The notes: generated by a model not told the origin, from the letters alone. A DNA stretch of 5,716 nt from an uncultured Clostridia bacterium (GCA_946409855.1 CAMJXZ010000225.1:1-5716), one strand, 5' to 3'. Positions 1 through 5,212 are shown, counted from the stretch's first letter. Translations and numbers: made by a program.

Positions 1-212
1 GCCTGAGCGTGCGTGAAGCCCTGGCCGAAGAAGCGCTGGACAACAACTTCTCCGAAGAGATCCCCGGTGACGAGCTGGAAGAAGCGCCCGCCGCCGAAGA
101 AGCGCCCGCCGCTGAAGAAGCGCCGGCTGCTGAGGAAGCCCCGGCCGCTGAGGAAGCGCCTGCCGCCGAAGAAGCCCCCGCTGCGGAAGAAGCGCCCAAG
201 ACGGAAGAATAA
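1..212 (+). CDS. 3' end of a gene with an acidic Ala/Glu/Pro repeat tail; possibly an S1-domain protein
   Basis: Only the last 69 codons are visible, read in frame from base 3 to the TAA at 210-212; the start lies outside the window. The first visible residues are LSVREALAEEALDNN. After a linker of FSEEIPGDELEEAP come six copies of AAEEAP and a final KTEE. The tail is strongly acidic and proline-rich, so it should be disordered. The opening LSVREAL resembles the last strand of an S1 RNA-binding domain, which usually reads RISLS followed by an acidic tail. Ribosomal protein S1 of clostridia often ends in such a tail, so S1 or another S1-repeat protein is my best guess. It remains a guess because no complete domain can be seen; other ribosomal proteins and RNA polymerase subunits can also carry Ala/Glu tails. 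The GTG at base 9 is not a believable start, because the frame is open upstream and no ribosome binding site precedes it. Confidence 0.6.
   Translation, partial: LSVREALAEEALDNNFSEEIPGDELEEAPAAEEAPAAEEAPAAEEAPAAEEAPAAEEAPAAEEAPKTEE
90..197 (+). repeat. Six 18-bp coding repeats (AAEEAP x6)
   Basis: Six in-frame units (90-107, 108-125, 126-143, 144-161, 162-179, 180-197) each encode AAEEAP and are preceded by a partial unit, EEAP, at 78-89. The units differ only at synonymous positions, for example gcc/gct/gcg for Ala, ccc/ccg/cct for Pro and gaa/gag for Glu. The peptide therefore seems to be what is conserved, while the tract can still change length by slippage or recombination. Confidence 0.9.
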
Positions 213-235
213 TCACACAGCGGTTCTGCCGCGCA

Positions 236-275
236 AAGCGGCGCGAAGGTCGAAGCCTTCGCGCCGCTTCTTCAT
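236..275 (+). terminator. Probable intrinsic terminator after the repeat-tailed gene
   Basis: A perfect 14-bp inverted repeat (236-249 with 256-269) encloses the six-base loop TCGAAG. It is very GC-rich and begins 24 bases after the stop codon at 212. The downstream tract CTTCTTCATT is only moderately T-rich, so termination may be incomplete. The hydrolase gene starts 34 bases after the stem and no convincing promoter is visible between them, so readthrough could help express it. Confidence 0.7.
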
Positions 276-303
276 TGCAGATTCCTCCAAGGAGCTGACA
301 TAA

Positions 304-981
304 ATGGAACCAATCACCGAGCTGAACCTGGATCCCTGCCGGATGCGCCTGTACGGCGGCGGAGCGTCCACGGATACCCTCCTCTGGCTGATGGGGGAGG
401 AAGCTTTTTCCCGCCCGCCCGCGCTGCCGGAAGGCACCGGGGTCATCGCCGTTTCCGGCCAGGACTGGGACAGGGATTTTTCCCCCTGGCCCGCGCCCGG
501 CGCCTTCCGCGGCCAGTCCTTTTCGGGCGGGGCCGAAGCGTATCTCCGGAAACTGACGGACGCCTGGATGCCGCAGGCGCTGGAAGCCTTTGCCCTGCGG
601 CCGGTCCGGCAGGGCATCCTGGGCTATTCCCTGGCCGGCCTGTTTTCGGTTTACGCGCTGTCCATGAGCGGCGTATTTTCCCTGGGCGCCTCGGTATCCG
701 GCTCCCTCTGGTACGACGGGTTCACGGACTGGCTTTCCGCGCACCCGCCCGTACGGCCCCCGGAAAAGCTGTACTTCTCCGTCGGGGATCAGGAAAAAAA
801 ATCGCGCAATCCCCGCCTGCGTCAGGTGGAGGATTGCACGATCAGAACCGCTGAATGGGCCAAATCCGTTTGCGGCAGCGTATGCTTTGAGCTGAACCGC
901 GGCGGCCATTTCGACCAGCCGGAGGAGCGCCTGCACCGGGCGATCCGCTTCCTGCTGACCGGCAGCCCGGAGGAATCATAA
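304..981 (+). CDS. Alpha/beta-hydrolase-fold esterase-like protein
   Basis: A 225-residue protein of the putative-esterase type of the alpha/beta hydrolase fold, expected to hydrolyse an ester or similar bond in the cytoplasm; the substrate is unknown. The nucleophile elbow is GYSLAG at residues 107-112, with Ser109 as nucleophile. It sits after a predicted strand (QGILGYSL) and before the helix AGLFSVYAL. The acid is probably Asp162 or Glu164 in SVGDQEKKSR, and the catalytic His is His202 in NRGGHFDQP. Their order and spacing suit this fold. There is no signal peptide or membrane segment. At 225 residues it is near the short end for the family, with no room for a lid domain. The ATG at 304 is supported by AAGGAG at 289-294, nine bases upstream. 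Strong terminators or hairpins flank the gene on both sides, so it looks monocistronic or fed by weak readthrough. The fold assignment is firm; the precise activity is not. Confidence 0.85.
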   Translation: MEPITELNLDPCRMRLYGGGASTDTLLWLMGEEAFSRPPALPEGTGVIAVSGQDWDRDFSPWPAPGAFRGQSFSGGAEAYLRKLTDAWMPQALEAFALRPVRQGILGYSLAGLFSVYALSMSGVFSLGASVSGSLWYDGFTDWLSAHPPVRPPEKLYFSVGDQEKKSRNPRLRQVEDCTIRTAEWAKSVCGSVCFELNRGGHFDQPEERLHRAIRFLLTGSPEES

Positions 982-1000
982 CGGACGGCGCCGCTGTGAT

Positions 1001-1042
1001 GGGGCTGCTGCGGTTTTTATTCCGCAGCAGCCTCCTGTTTTT
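1001..1042 (+). terminator. Intrinsic terminator of the hydrolase gene
   Basis: An 11-bp perfect GC-rich stem (1003-1013 with 1022-1032), extendable by a G-U and a G-C pair at its base, closes an eight-base T-rich loop and is followed by TTTTT at 1038-1042. It lies 20 bases past the hydrolase stop. It works in the + direction only: the matching tract on the other strand is not T-rich, so it does not serve the convergent phosphoesterase gene. Confidence 0.9.
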
Positions 1043-1203
1043 ATACTGATTTTCATCTAAGACATGTGCAGATGTGGGATGGATTTTGCGTCATATCAAG
1101 GAAGGCATCCGAAAGCGTACCCGAAGGTACGGTGAGGATGACTGACACAGAGATGGCGCAAAAGACGCCCACAGATGTGCATGGATTAGGTGTAAATCAG
1201 TAT
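1043..1203 (+). ncRNA. Candidate structured RNA: long rod with recurrent tandem G.A mismatches
   Basis: The non-coding gap between the hydrolase terminator and the convergent phosphoesterase gene folds end to end. Pairings from base to tip: 1043-1052 with 1194-1203 (10 bp); a U.U mismatch; 1054-1060 with 1186-1192 (7 bp, one G-U); tandem G.A (1061-1062/1184-1185); 1063-1070 with 1176-1183 (8 bp, two G-U); tandem G.A (1071-1072/1174-1175); 1073-1078 with 1168-1173 (6 bp); an internal loop that can hold another tandem G.A (1082-1083/1164-1165); 1084-1094 with 1153-1163 (11 bp, one G-U); a large bubble (1095-1105/1141-1152); 1106-1110 with 1136-1140 (5 bp); a loop with a possible fourth tandem G.A (1111-1112/1134-1135); and 1116-1121 with 1126-1131 capped by CGAA. 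All four wobbles are G-U on the + strand and would be A.C on the other, so the RNA is read on +. A TATACT at 1042-1047 could be a -10 box, but no -35 box is clear and it would start transcription inside the first stem. No terminator follows. A palindromic repeat element is the main alternative. Confidence 0.55.
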
Positions 1204-1214
1204 TACCCCGGCGT

Positions 1215-1817
1215 TTACACAGGTTCCGGTATCTCCAGGAAATACCGTTCGTAGGCGTTGATGACGGTCGTCTGTCCGTATGTCATCACCCGGGGAATAT
1301 CGCTGTCATAGTTCATGTGCACATGCCCGTGCACCAGATAGGAAGGGCTGTATTTCTCCATCAGCTTGAGGAAGCAGTTGAAGCCCTGATGAGCGGGGTC
1401 CGCCCGGTCCCCGCAGCCGGTCGGCGCGGCATGGGTCACCACCACGTCGATCCCGCGGTGCCTGCGGATCTGCCGGCGGGCGCGCCGGATCCGCTTTTCC
1501 ATTTCCTCTTCGGTATACTGGTAGGTTTCCTGGCTGTACCGTTTGCAGCCGCCGAAGCCGATGAAGCGGATGCCCCGGTAAACCATCACCGTATCATCCA
1601 GGCATTCGCAGCCTTCCGGCGGGTTGACCGTGTAGCGGCTGTCATGATTGCCGGGGACATAGAAGACCGGCTTGTTGGACATGGTCACCAGAAACTCCAG
1701 GTATTCCCTTTTCAGGTCCCCGCAGGAAATGATCAGGTCCGCCCCGCCCAGCCGTTCAGGCCGGTAATAATCCCACAGGGCGGGACATTCCACATCAGAC
1801 AGCAGCAGCACCTTCAT
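1215..1817 (-). CDS. Calcineurin-like metallophosphoesterase
   Basis: A 200-residue member of the calcineurin-like metallophosphoesterase superfamily: soluble, two-metal phosphodiester or phosphomonoester hydrolases. Conserved motifs appear in order: SDVE at 7-10, CGD at 32-34, GNHD at 56-59, a TH pair with His129, and GHVH at 164-167, so nearly all metal ligands are present. The exception is motif I: the family normally has Asp-x-His, whereas here it is Asp8-Val-Glu10, with Glu in the His position. The basic helix RIRRARRQIRRHRG (about 109-122) could contact a phosphate-rich partner or nucleic acid. There is no signal peptide, so it should be cytoplasmic. The start is supported by AAGGAG, eight bases upstream, which is formed by the last codons of the preceding gene. 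Only five bases separate the two genes, so they are translationally close and surely co-transcribed. The substrate cannot be read from the sequence. Confidence 0.88.
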   Translation of the reverse strand: MKVLLLSDVECPALWDYYRPERLGGADLIISCGDLKREYLEFLVTMSNKPVFYVPGNHDSRYTVNPPEGCECLDDTVMVYRGIRFIGFGGCKRYSQETYQYTEEEMEKRIRRARRQIRRHRGIDVVVTHAAPTGCGDRADPAHQGFNCFLKLMEKYSPSYLVHGHVHMNYDSDIPRVMTYGQTTVINAYERYFLEIPEPV

Positions 1818-1822
1818 CGGGA

Positions 1823-3751
1823 TTACTCCTTTTCCGCGGCGGCCGGAATGGCCAGCAGCGCAGACGTCTTGCGGGACATTTCCAGCAGCTCTTCCTGAGC
1901 CGGGATTTTGCCCATCACGTTATCGCACAGCCAGTTCATGTTCATCATTTCCATGGGGGTAAACCACCGGTCCCCCGAGGAGCGGAGCACGCCCTGCTGG
2001 TCCCGGATCTCGCAGAGGAAGGGATGCAGCGTCCCGCGGGACAGGCCGTCCTTCAGGATGCCGGCCAGCTGCAGCACGCCCGCGGGCAGGTTGGGCGAGA
2101 ACGAAACGTCCATGACGCCGCTGTTCATTCCCCACCAGTAGTTGACCGCGGGAGAGGACTCCTCCGCCTTTTCCCAGCCGCCGTTCAGGATGCTGCGGAC
2201 GATCTCCACATACATCCTCCCCCAGTTCCAGACATCGCTGATCATCACCTGCAGCTTGCCGTCCAGGCCCAGGTGCGCGGTGTTCCAGTAGTCGTTGTTC
2301 GGGTGATAGGCGGCCATCGTGTGGCCGGAGATGATCTGGCAGCCGGCCTGGCTGAGCGTCTTCATGGGATCCCCCGGCAGGCAGGACCAGGCCAGCTGGA
2401 TCCGGGCGTCCGGCCGGGTCATCCTGGCGCCCAGGGCGAAGGCGTTAATCGCCGCCGGCGTGCCCAGGATGGGATAGCGGGCCAGGTAACCGATCGGCTC
2501 GCCCTGGCACAGGATGCCGGAAATCGCGCCGGAAATAAACTTGGCCTCGTGCAGCCGGCAGTAATAGGTCCGGATCCCCGTATAGGGGACCGACAAAGCG
2601 CAGACCAGCACCTTGCAGTCCGGATGCAGGGCCGCGGCCCGGCGGGCCGGCGCCATCAGGATCGGGGCCGTGGCAAAGATCACCTGGGCCTGTTCCGCGA
2701 TGGCCTGGTTCATCACTTCGTCGGCGTTGTCCTCCCCGGCCACGTAGGAACGCACGGAAATCTGGTCCCCCAGTTCCTCGGCCAGGCGCTTCGCCCCTTC
2801 CTCATGGCCCAGCGACCAGGCGCTGGACGACGGGGACGCCGCGTGGACAAAGGCGATGTTCAGCACCGGGCGCGCAATACCGTCCAGCAGCTGGCGGACA
2901 AACCCTTTCCCCGTGACCTGCGGGTCCATGGAAACGGTTCCCTTTTCTTCCCCCGCGTCAAACTGAAGGTCCGGCACCAGGGAAAGCAGCTTGGTCTGCA
3001 GCTCCGAAGTGCTGTCGTCCCGGAGATCTTCATAGGAATACACCTCCAGGCACATCAGCAGGGCTTCGCTGGGCGAATGATCCCGGACCTTTTCCAGGAT
3101 CTTTTCGTTGCAGATCGCGCGGAAACGCCAATACATCGAACGGAAAGCAATCCGTTCTTCCTGCGTCCATACGTGATCCGGCGCGAAGCCCAGGAGCTTC
3201 TGCAGCGCCGCATACCGGCCCGGCCGGCTGAACTGCACCTGGTACAGGCCGCACAGCTTGTAAAAGGACATAAATTCGTAGTATGCCTGCACCGCCGGGT
3301 CTTCGGACCAGACCGGCACCATCCGGGTCACGACGCCGGAAATGGTCATCGCGTCAAAGCTTTTGAGCACGCTGACCCGTTTATGGCCTTCCATGACATA
3401 GAATTTCCCCATGAATTCCATGCAGGTGATGGGGTCATGGATCCCGTCGTCGGACAGATGGGCTTCACACAGGTTGATCCACTTGTCCGAAAACTCCGTG
3501 TTCTCCGGCAGGATCGGCATGAAGTTGCCCGCGAAAGCGTGCTTCCTGCCGGCGGCCACCGTGCCGATGATGCTCTCGGTGGGGATTTCCACCAGGCCGA
3601 TCATCGCGTGGCCGGAAGCCTGCGTTTCGTTGATCTGTTCCTCGAGCACCTCGGGGTACGGGTTCTGGTGCGCGGCGCGGCGGGCGTTGTAATACCGGAG
3701 GCCGGCCTTCCTTGCGATGGTATACTGATTGATTGCGTCTAAGCGGGACAT
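1823..3751 (-). CDS. ParB-like domain fused to a cytoplasmic BMP/Med-type ligand-binding domain
   Basis: A 642-residue protein in two parts. Residues about 52-146 resemble the ParB/Srx-like N-terminal domain: a strand (GLVEIPTESIIGTV), a segment on the theme EGIxDPIxV (DDGIHDPITCMEF), then FYVMEGHKRVSVLK (117-130), matching the ParB signature in which G-H-K-R corresponds to G-H/N-x-R. A helical region (about 150-270) links it to a BMP-family periplasmic-binding-protein-like domain (about 296-525): LNIAFVHAASPSSSAW, AQVIFATAPILM, KFISGAISGILCQGEPIGYLA, then the C-terminal ILNGGWEKAEE and WWGMNSGVMDVSFSP. BMP proteins bind nucleosides (PnrA, TmpC) and are usually secreted lipoproteins. Here there is no signal peptide or lipobox, so it is cytoplasmic, like the regulator Med of Bacillus. 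I infer a ligand-sensing, possibly nucleic-acid-associated regulator. The start at 3751 is chosen over 3814 because GGAGG stands just upstream and the promoter would begin transcription at about 3813. First gene of an operon with the phosphoesterase. Automatic annotation would probably call it an ABC transporter substrate-binding protein, which the missing signal peptide contradicts. Confidence 0.8.
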   Translation of the reverse strand: MSRLDAINQYTIARKAGLRYYNARRAAHQNPYPEVLEEQINETQASGHAMIGLVEIPTESIIGTVAAGRKHAFAGNFMPILPENTEFSDKWINLCEAHLSDDGIHDPITCMEFMGKFYVMEGHKRVSVLKSFDAMTISGVVTRMVPVWSEDPAVQAYYEFMSFYKLCGLYQVQFSRPGRYAALQKLLGFAPDHVWTQEERIAFRSMYWRFRAICNEKILEKVRDHSPSEALLMCLEVYSYEDLRDDSTSELQTKLLSLVPDLQFDAGEEKGTVSMDPQVTGKGFVRQLLDGIARPVLNIAFVHAASPSSSAWSLGHEEGAKRLAEELGDQISVRSYVAGEDNADEVMNQAIAEQAQVIFATAPILMAPARRAAALHPDCKVLVCALSVPYTGIRTYYCRLHEAKFISGAISGILCQGEPIGYLARYPILGTPAAINAFALGARMTRPDARIQLAWSCLPGDPMKTLSQAGCQIISGHTMAAYHPNNDYWNTAHLGLDGKLQVMISDVWNWGRMYVEIVRSILNGGWEKAEESSPAVNYWWGMNSGVMDVSFSPNLPAGVLQLAGILKDGLSRGTLHPFLCEIRDQQGVLRSSGDRWFTPMEMMNMNWLCDNVMGKIPAQEELLEMSRKTSALLAIPAAAEKE

Positions 3752-3755
3752 ATAA

Positions 3756-3760
3756 CCTCC
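3756..3760 (-). promoter_or_regulatory. Ribosome binding site fixing the start of the ParB-like/BMP gene
   Basis: GGAGG on the - strand lies four bases before the ATG at 3749-3751. The spacing is slightly short, but no comparable site precedes the in-frame ATG at 3812-3814, so this site decides the start. Confidence 0.75.
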
Positions 3761-3820
3761 AGGAAAACGCTGGTTGTCTGTTGAAATCGGCCTTGCATCC
3801 CCCGCCTTGTTCATGAGAAA

Positions 3821-3849
3821 AACTTAAGAAAGCATGCGCGGGCTGTCAA
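3821..3849 (-). promoter_or_regulatory. Sigma-A type promoter of the ParB-like/BMP - phosphoesterase operon
   Basis: On the - strand a perfect -35 hexamer TTGACA (3844-3849) is followed after exactly 17 bases by TAAGTT (3821-3826), which keeps the three most conserved -10 positions (T1, A2, T6). Transcription should start near 3813, giving a leader of about 60 bases before the ATG at 3751. The -35 box lies just beyond the rplA terminator, so this unit is promoted separately from the ribosomal operon. Confidence 0.65.
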
Positions 3850-3852
3850 CAG

Positions 3853-3896
3853 AAAACGGGCGGGCGACCGGTCTAACCCGGATGCCCACCCGTTTT
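3853..3896 (-). terminator. Intrinsic terminator after rplA
   Basis: A 13-bp stem (3853-3865 with 3884-3896) contains one pair that is G-U on the - strand. An inner CCGG/CCGG helix lies in its loop, and the descending arm ends in TTTT, continuing TTTTCTGTT. It starts 12 bases after the rplA stop and ends the nusG-rplK-rplA transcript. Read on the + strand the same hairpin is followed by six T residues and would also terminate transcripts from the opposite direction, although no + strand gene ends here. Confidence 0.85.
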
Positions 3897-3908
3897 TTCA
3901 TGCAGATA

Positions 3909-4598
3909 TCAGAACTTCAGGCTGTTCAGACGGATGGAGGGGCCCATGGTGGTGCTCATGTAGAGAGAGCGCACATAGGTGCCCTTCGCGGTGGCCGGCT
4001 TCGCCTTGATGATGGCGTCCATCAGCACGCGCAGGTTTTCCACCAGCTTGTCGCTGTCGAAGGAAGCCTTGCCGATCGGGCAGTGGCAGATGGAGGTCTT
4101 GTCCACGCGATACTCGACCTTACCGGCTTTGATGTCATGAACGGCTTTGGTCACGTCCATGGTCACGGTGCCGGACTTGGGGTTGGGCATCAGGCCCTTG
4201 GGGCCCAGCAGACGGGCGATGCGGCCGATGACGGGCATCATGTCCGGCGTGGCGACGCAGGCGTCAAAGTCGAACCAGTTTTCGCTCTGGATCTTGGCGA
4301 CCAGGTCGGCGTCACCGACGTAGTCGGCACCGGCGGCTTCCGCTTCCTTGGCCTTGTCCGCCTTGGCGAAGACCAGAACCTTGACCTTTTTGCCGGTTCC
4401 GTGGGGCAGAACCACCGTGCCGCGGACCTGCTGGTCAGCGTGGCGGGGGTCAACGCCCAGACGGATGGACAGCTCGACGGTCTCGTCGAACTTGGCTTTG
4501 CTGATCTGCTTGACCAGCGCGACGGCCTCTTCCGGCTCGTACAGCTTGGCAGCGTCAATCAGCTTCTTGGAATCCTGATATTTCTTACCGTGTTTCAT
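3909..4598 (-). CDS. rplA: Large-subunit ribosomal protein L1 (uL1)
   Basis: L1 forms the mobile L1 stalk on 23S rRNA, helps release deacylated tRNA from the E site, and represses its own operon by binding the mRNA. The 229-residue product has the usual family length and opens with MKHGKKYQDSKKLIDAAKLY. It carries the typical domain I segment KFDETVELSIRLGVDPRHADQQ and the L1 signature LGPKGLMPNPKSGTV at about residues 131-145, ending in GTYVRSLYMSTTMGPSIRLN. I place the start at 4598, not at the in-frame ATG ten codons upstream, because GGGGAGGA (4605-4612) sits six bases before it and covers that longer N-terminus. It is 54 bases downstream of rplK and co-transcribed with it. It is the last gene of the unit: a terminator follows at once, and rplJ and rplL are absent. 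Confidence 0.97.
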   Translation of the reverse strand: MKHGKKYQDSKKLIDAAKLYEPEEAVALVKQISKAKFDETVELSIRLGVDPRHADQQVRGTVVLPHGTGKKVKVLVFAKADKAKEAEAAGADYVGDADLVAKIQSENWFDFDACVATPDMMPVIGRIARLLGPKGLMPNPKSGTVTMDVTKAVHDIKAGKVEYRVDKTSICHCPIGKASFDSDKLVENLRVLMDAIIKAKPATAKGTYVRSLYMSTTMGPSIRLNSLKF

Positions 4599-4652
4599 AT
4601 TCAATCCTCCCCGTGGTAATAACGGCACATCTGTCCTCCCACGTTTCCTTCA

Positions 4653-5081
4653 TTATTCGTCAGCGACGGTGACGCCCATGCTGCGGGCGGTGCCCTTGAC
4701 CATGCTCATCGCGGCCTCGATGGAGCCGGCGTTCAGGTCGGGCATCTTGGTGGTGGCAATCTCGCGCACCTGGGCCTGGGTCAGCTGACCGACCTTGGTC
4801 TTGTTCGGCGCGCCGCTGGCCCTGCTCAGGTTCAGAGCCTTCTTGATCAGAACCGGAGCGGGAGGCGTCTTGGTGATGAACGTGAAGGAACGGTCGGAAT
4901 AAACGGTGATCACGACCGGGATGATCAGGCCTTCCTGCTTGGCAGTACGGGCGTTGAAATCCTTGCAGAAGCCGGGGATGTTCACGCCGGCCTGGCCCAG
5001 AGCGGGACCGATCGGGGGCGCGGGCGTTGCCTTGGCGGCAGGAACCTGAAGCTTAATAACAGCGGTAATTTTCTTTGCCAT
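4653..5081 (-). CDS. rplK: Large-subunit ribosomal protein L11 (uL11)
   Basis: L11 binds the GTPase-associated centre of 23S rRNA, supports elongation-factor GTPase function, and is needed in many bacteria for RelA-type stringent responses and thiostrepton binding. The 142-residue protein has standard length. The N-terminal domain (1-70) contains the proline-rich PAAKATPAPPIGPALGQAG, in which lie the conserved prolines where thiostrepton-resistance changes occur, then IPVVITVYSDRSFTF. The C-terminal rRNA-binding domain includes KTKVGQLTQAQVREIA and the signature KGTARSMGVTV near the end. The start is supported by AGGAGGT nine bases upstream. It lies between nusG and rplA in the usual order, preceded by a 120-base structured leader that includes a likely L1-binding site. 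Confidence 0.98.
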   Translation of the reverse strand: MAKKITAVIKLQVPAAKATPAPPIGPALGQAGVNIPGFCKDFNARTAKQEGLIIPVVITVYSDRSFTFITKTPPAPVLIKKALNLSRASGAPNKTKVGQLTQAQVREIATTKMPDLNAGSIEAAMSMVKGTARSMGVTVADE

Positions 5082-5105
5082 GGGAATGGCACCTCCTATT
5101 CACTT

Positions 5106-5141
5106 GTGGTATTGGCGGCAGGGGCGCTTCCCGCCTCCCAC
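5106..5141 (-). promoter_or_regulatory. Probable L1-binding autoregulatory hairpin in the L11 leader
   Basis: In the - strand mRNA upstream of rplK, GUGG (5138-5141) and GGCGG (5131-5135) pair with CCGCC (5114-5118) and CCAC (5106-5109). An asymmetric internal loop, GA opposite AAUA, separates the two helices. This resembles the L1 target in L11-L1 leaders of many bacteria, where GUGGGAGG opens the hairpin and CCAC closes it shortly before the start, mimicking the L1 site on 23S rRNA. Excess L1 would then repress rplK and rplA translation. The resemblance is from memory of the motif; no alignment was run. Confidence 0.65.
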
Positions 5142-5152
5142 CAGAGACAAAC

Positions 5153-5212
5153 ACGAAAGGGTGAGCTCACCGGCCGGGAATCCGGCCGAAAGCGCCTGTG
5201 CTCAGCTTTCGT
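5153..5212 (-). promoter_or_regulatory. Compound stem-loop at the nusG-rplK junction
   Basis: On the - strand ACGAAAG (5206-5212) and UGAGC (5200-5204), which together span the nusG stop codon, pair with GCUCA (5162-5166) and CUUUCGU (5153-5159). Inside lies a second hairpin, CGGCCGG/CCGGCCG (5171-5177 with 5182-5188), with a four-base loop. A perfect 12-base palindrome (5160-5171) overlaps the right arm and offers a competing fold. The tract after it, GUGUUUGUCUC, is only moderately U-rich. It could be a partial terminator, an RNA processing site or part of the L11 leader. Confidence 0.5.

Noticed and set aside
213..617. - strand open frame of 134 codons over the hydrolase start
   Set aside because: Arg/Ser/Pro-rich shadow frame spanning a terminator hairpin; the + strand hydrolase is well supported.
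1042..1047. TATACT as a -10 box for the structured RNA
   Set aside because: No -35 element stands at a suitable distance, and the implied start near 1054 would leave out the first perfect stem, so I did not annotate it as a promoter.
1079..1167. A canonical kink-turn in the third internal loop of the structured RNA
   Set aside because: A tandem G.A is possible (1082-1083/1164-1165), but both strands carry extra unpaired bases instead of one three-base bulge, so the standard kink-turn form is not met.
1066..1254. 62-codon + strand open frame in the structured gap
   Set aside because: No ribosome binding site, no recognisable sequence, it runs into the convergent phosphoesterase, and the stretch is better explained by RNA pairing.
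1317..1898. + strand open frame of 193 codons opposite the phosphoesterase
   Set aside because: The antisense frame has an unnatural His/Ala/Val-rich composition and no ribosome binding site; the - strand carries all the phosphoesterase motifs.
2024..3742. Long + strand open frame of 572 codons opposite the ParB-like/BMP gene
   Set aside because: It is a shadow of GC-rich codon usage on the other strand: its product is rich in Arg, Gly, His and Gln with no recognisable domain, and the - strand protein has clear homology-type motifs.
3749..3814. Longer N-terminus for the ParB-like/BMP protein starting at 3814
   Set aside because: No ribosome binding site precedes it, and the predicted transcription start falls at this ATG, so the 21 extra residues are unlikely to be made.
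3853..3898. Hairpin plus six T residues read as a + strand terminator
   Set aside because: The structure would work in that direction, but no + strand gene ends here; its main role is more likely ending the - strand ribosomal operon.
3834..4619. + strand open frame of 261 codons opposite rplA
   Set aside because: It lies antisense to a certain ribosomal protein gene and starts inside the next promoter and terminator region, with no start signals.
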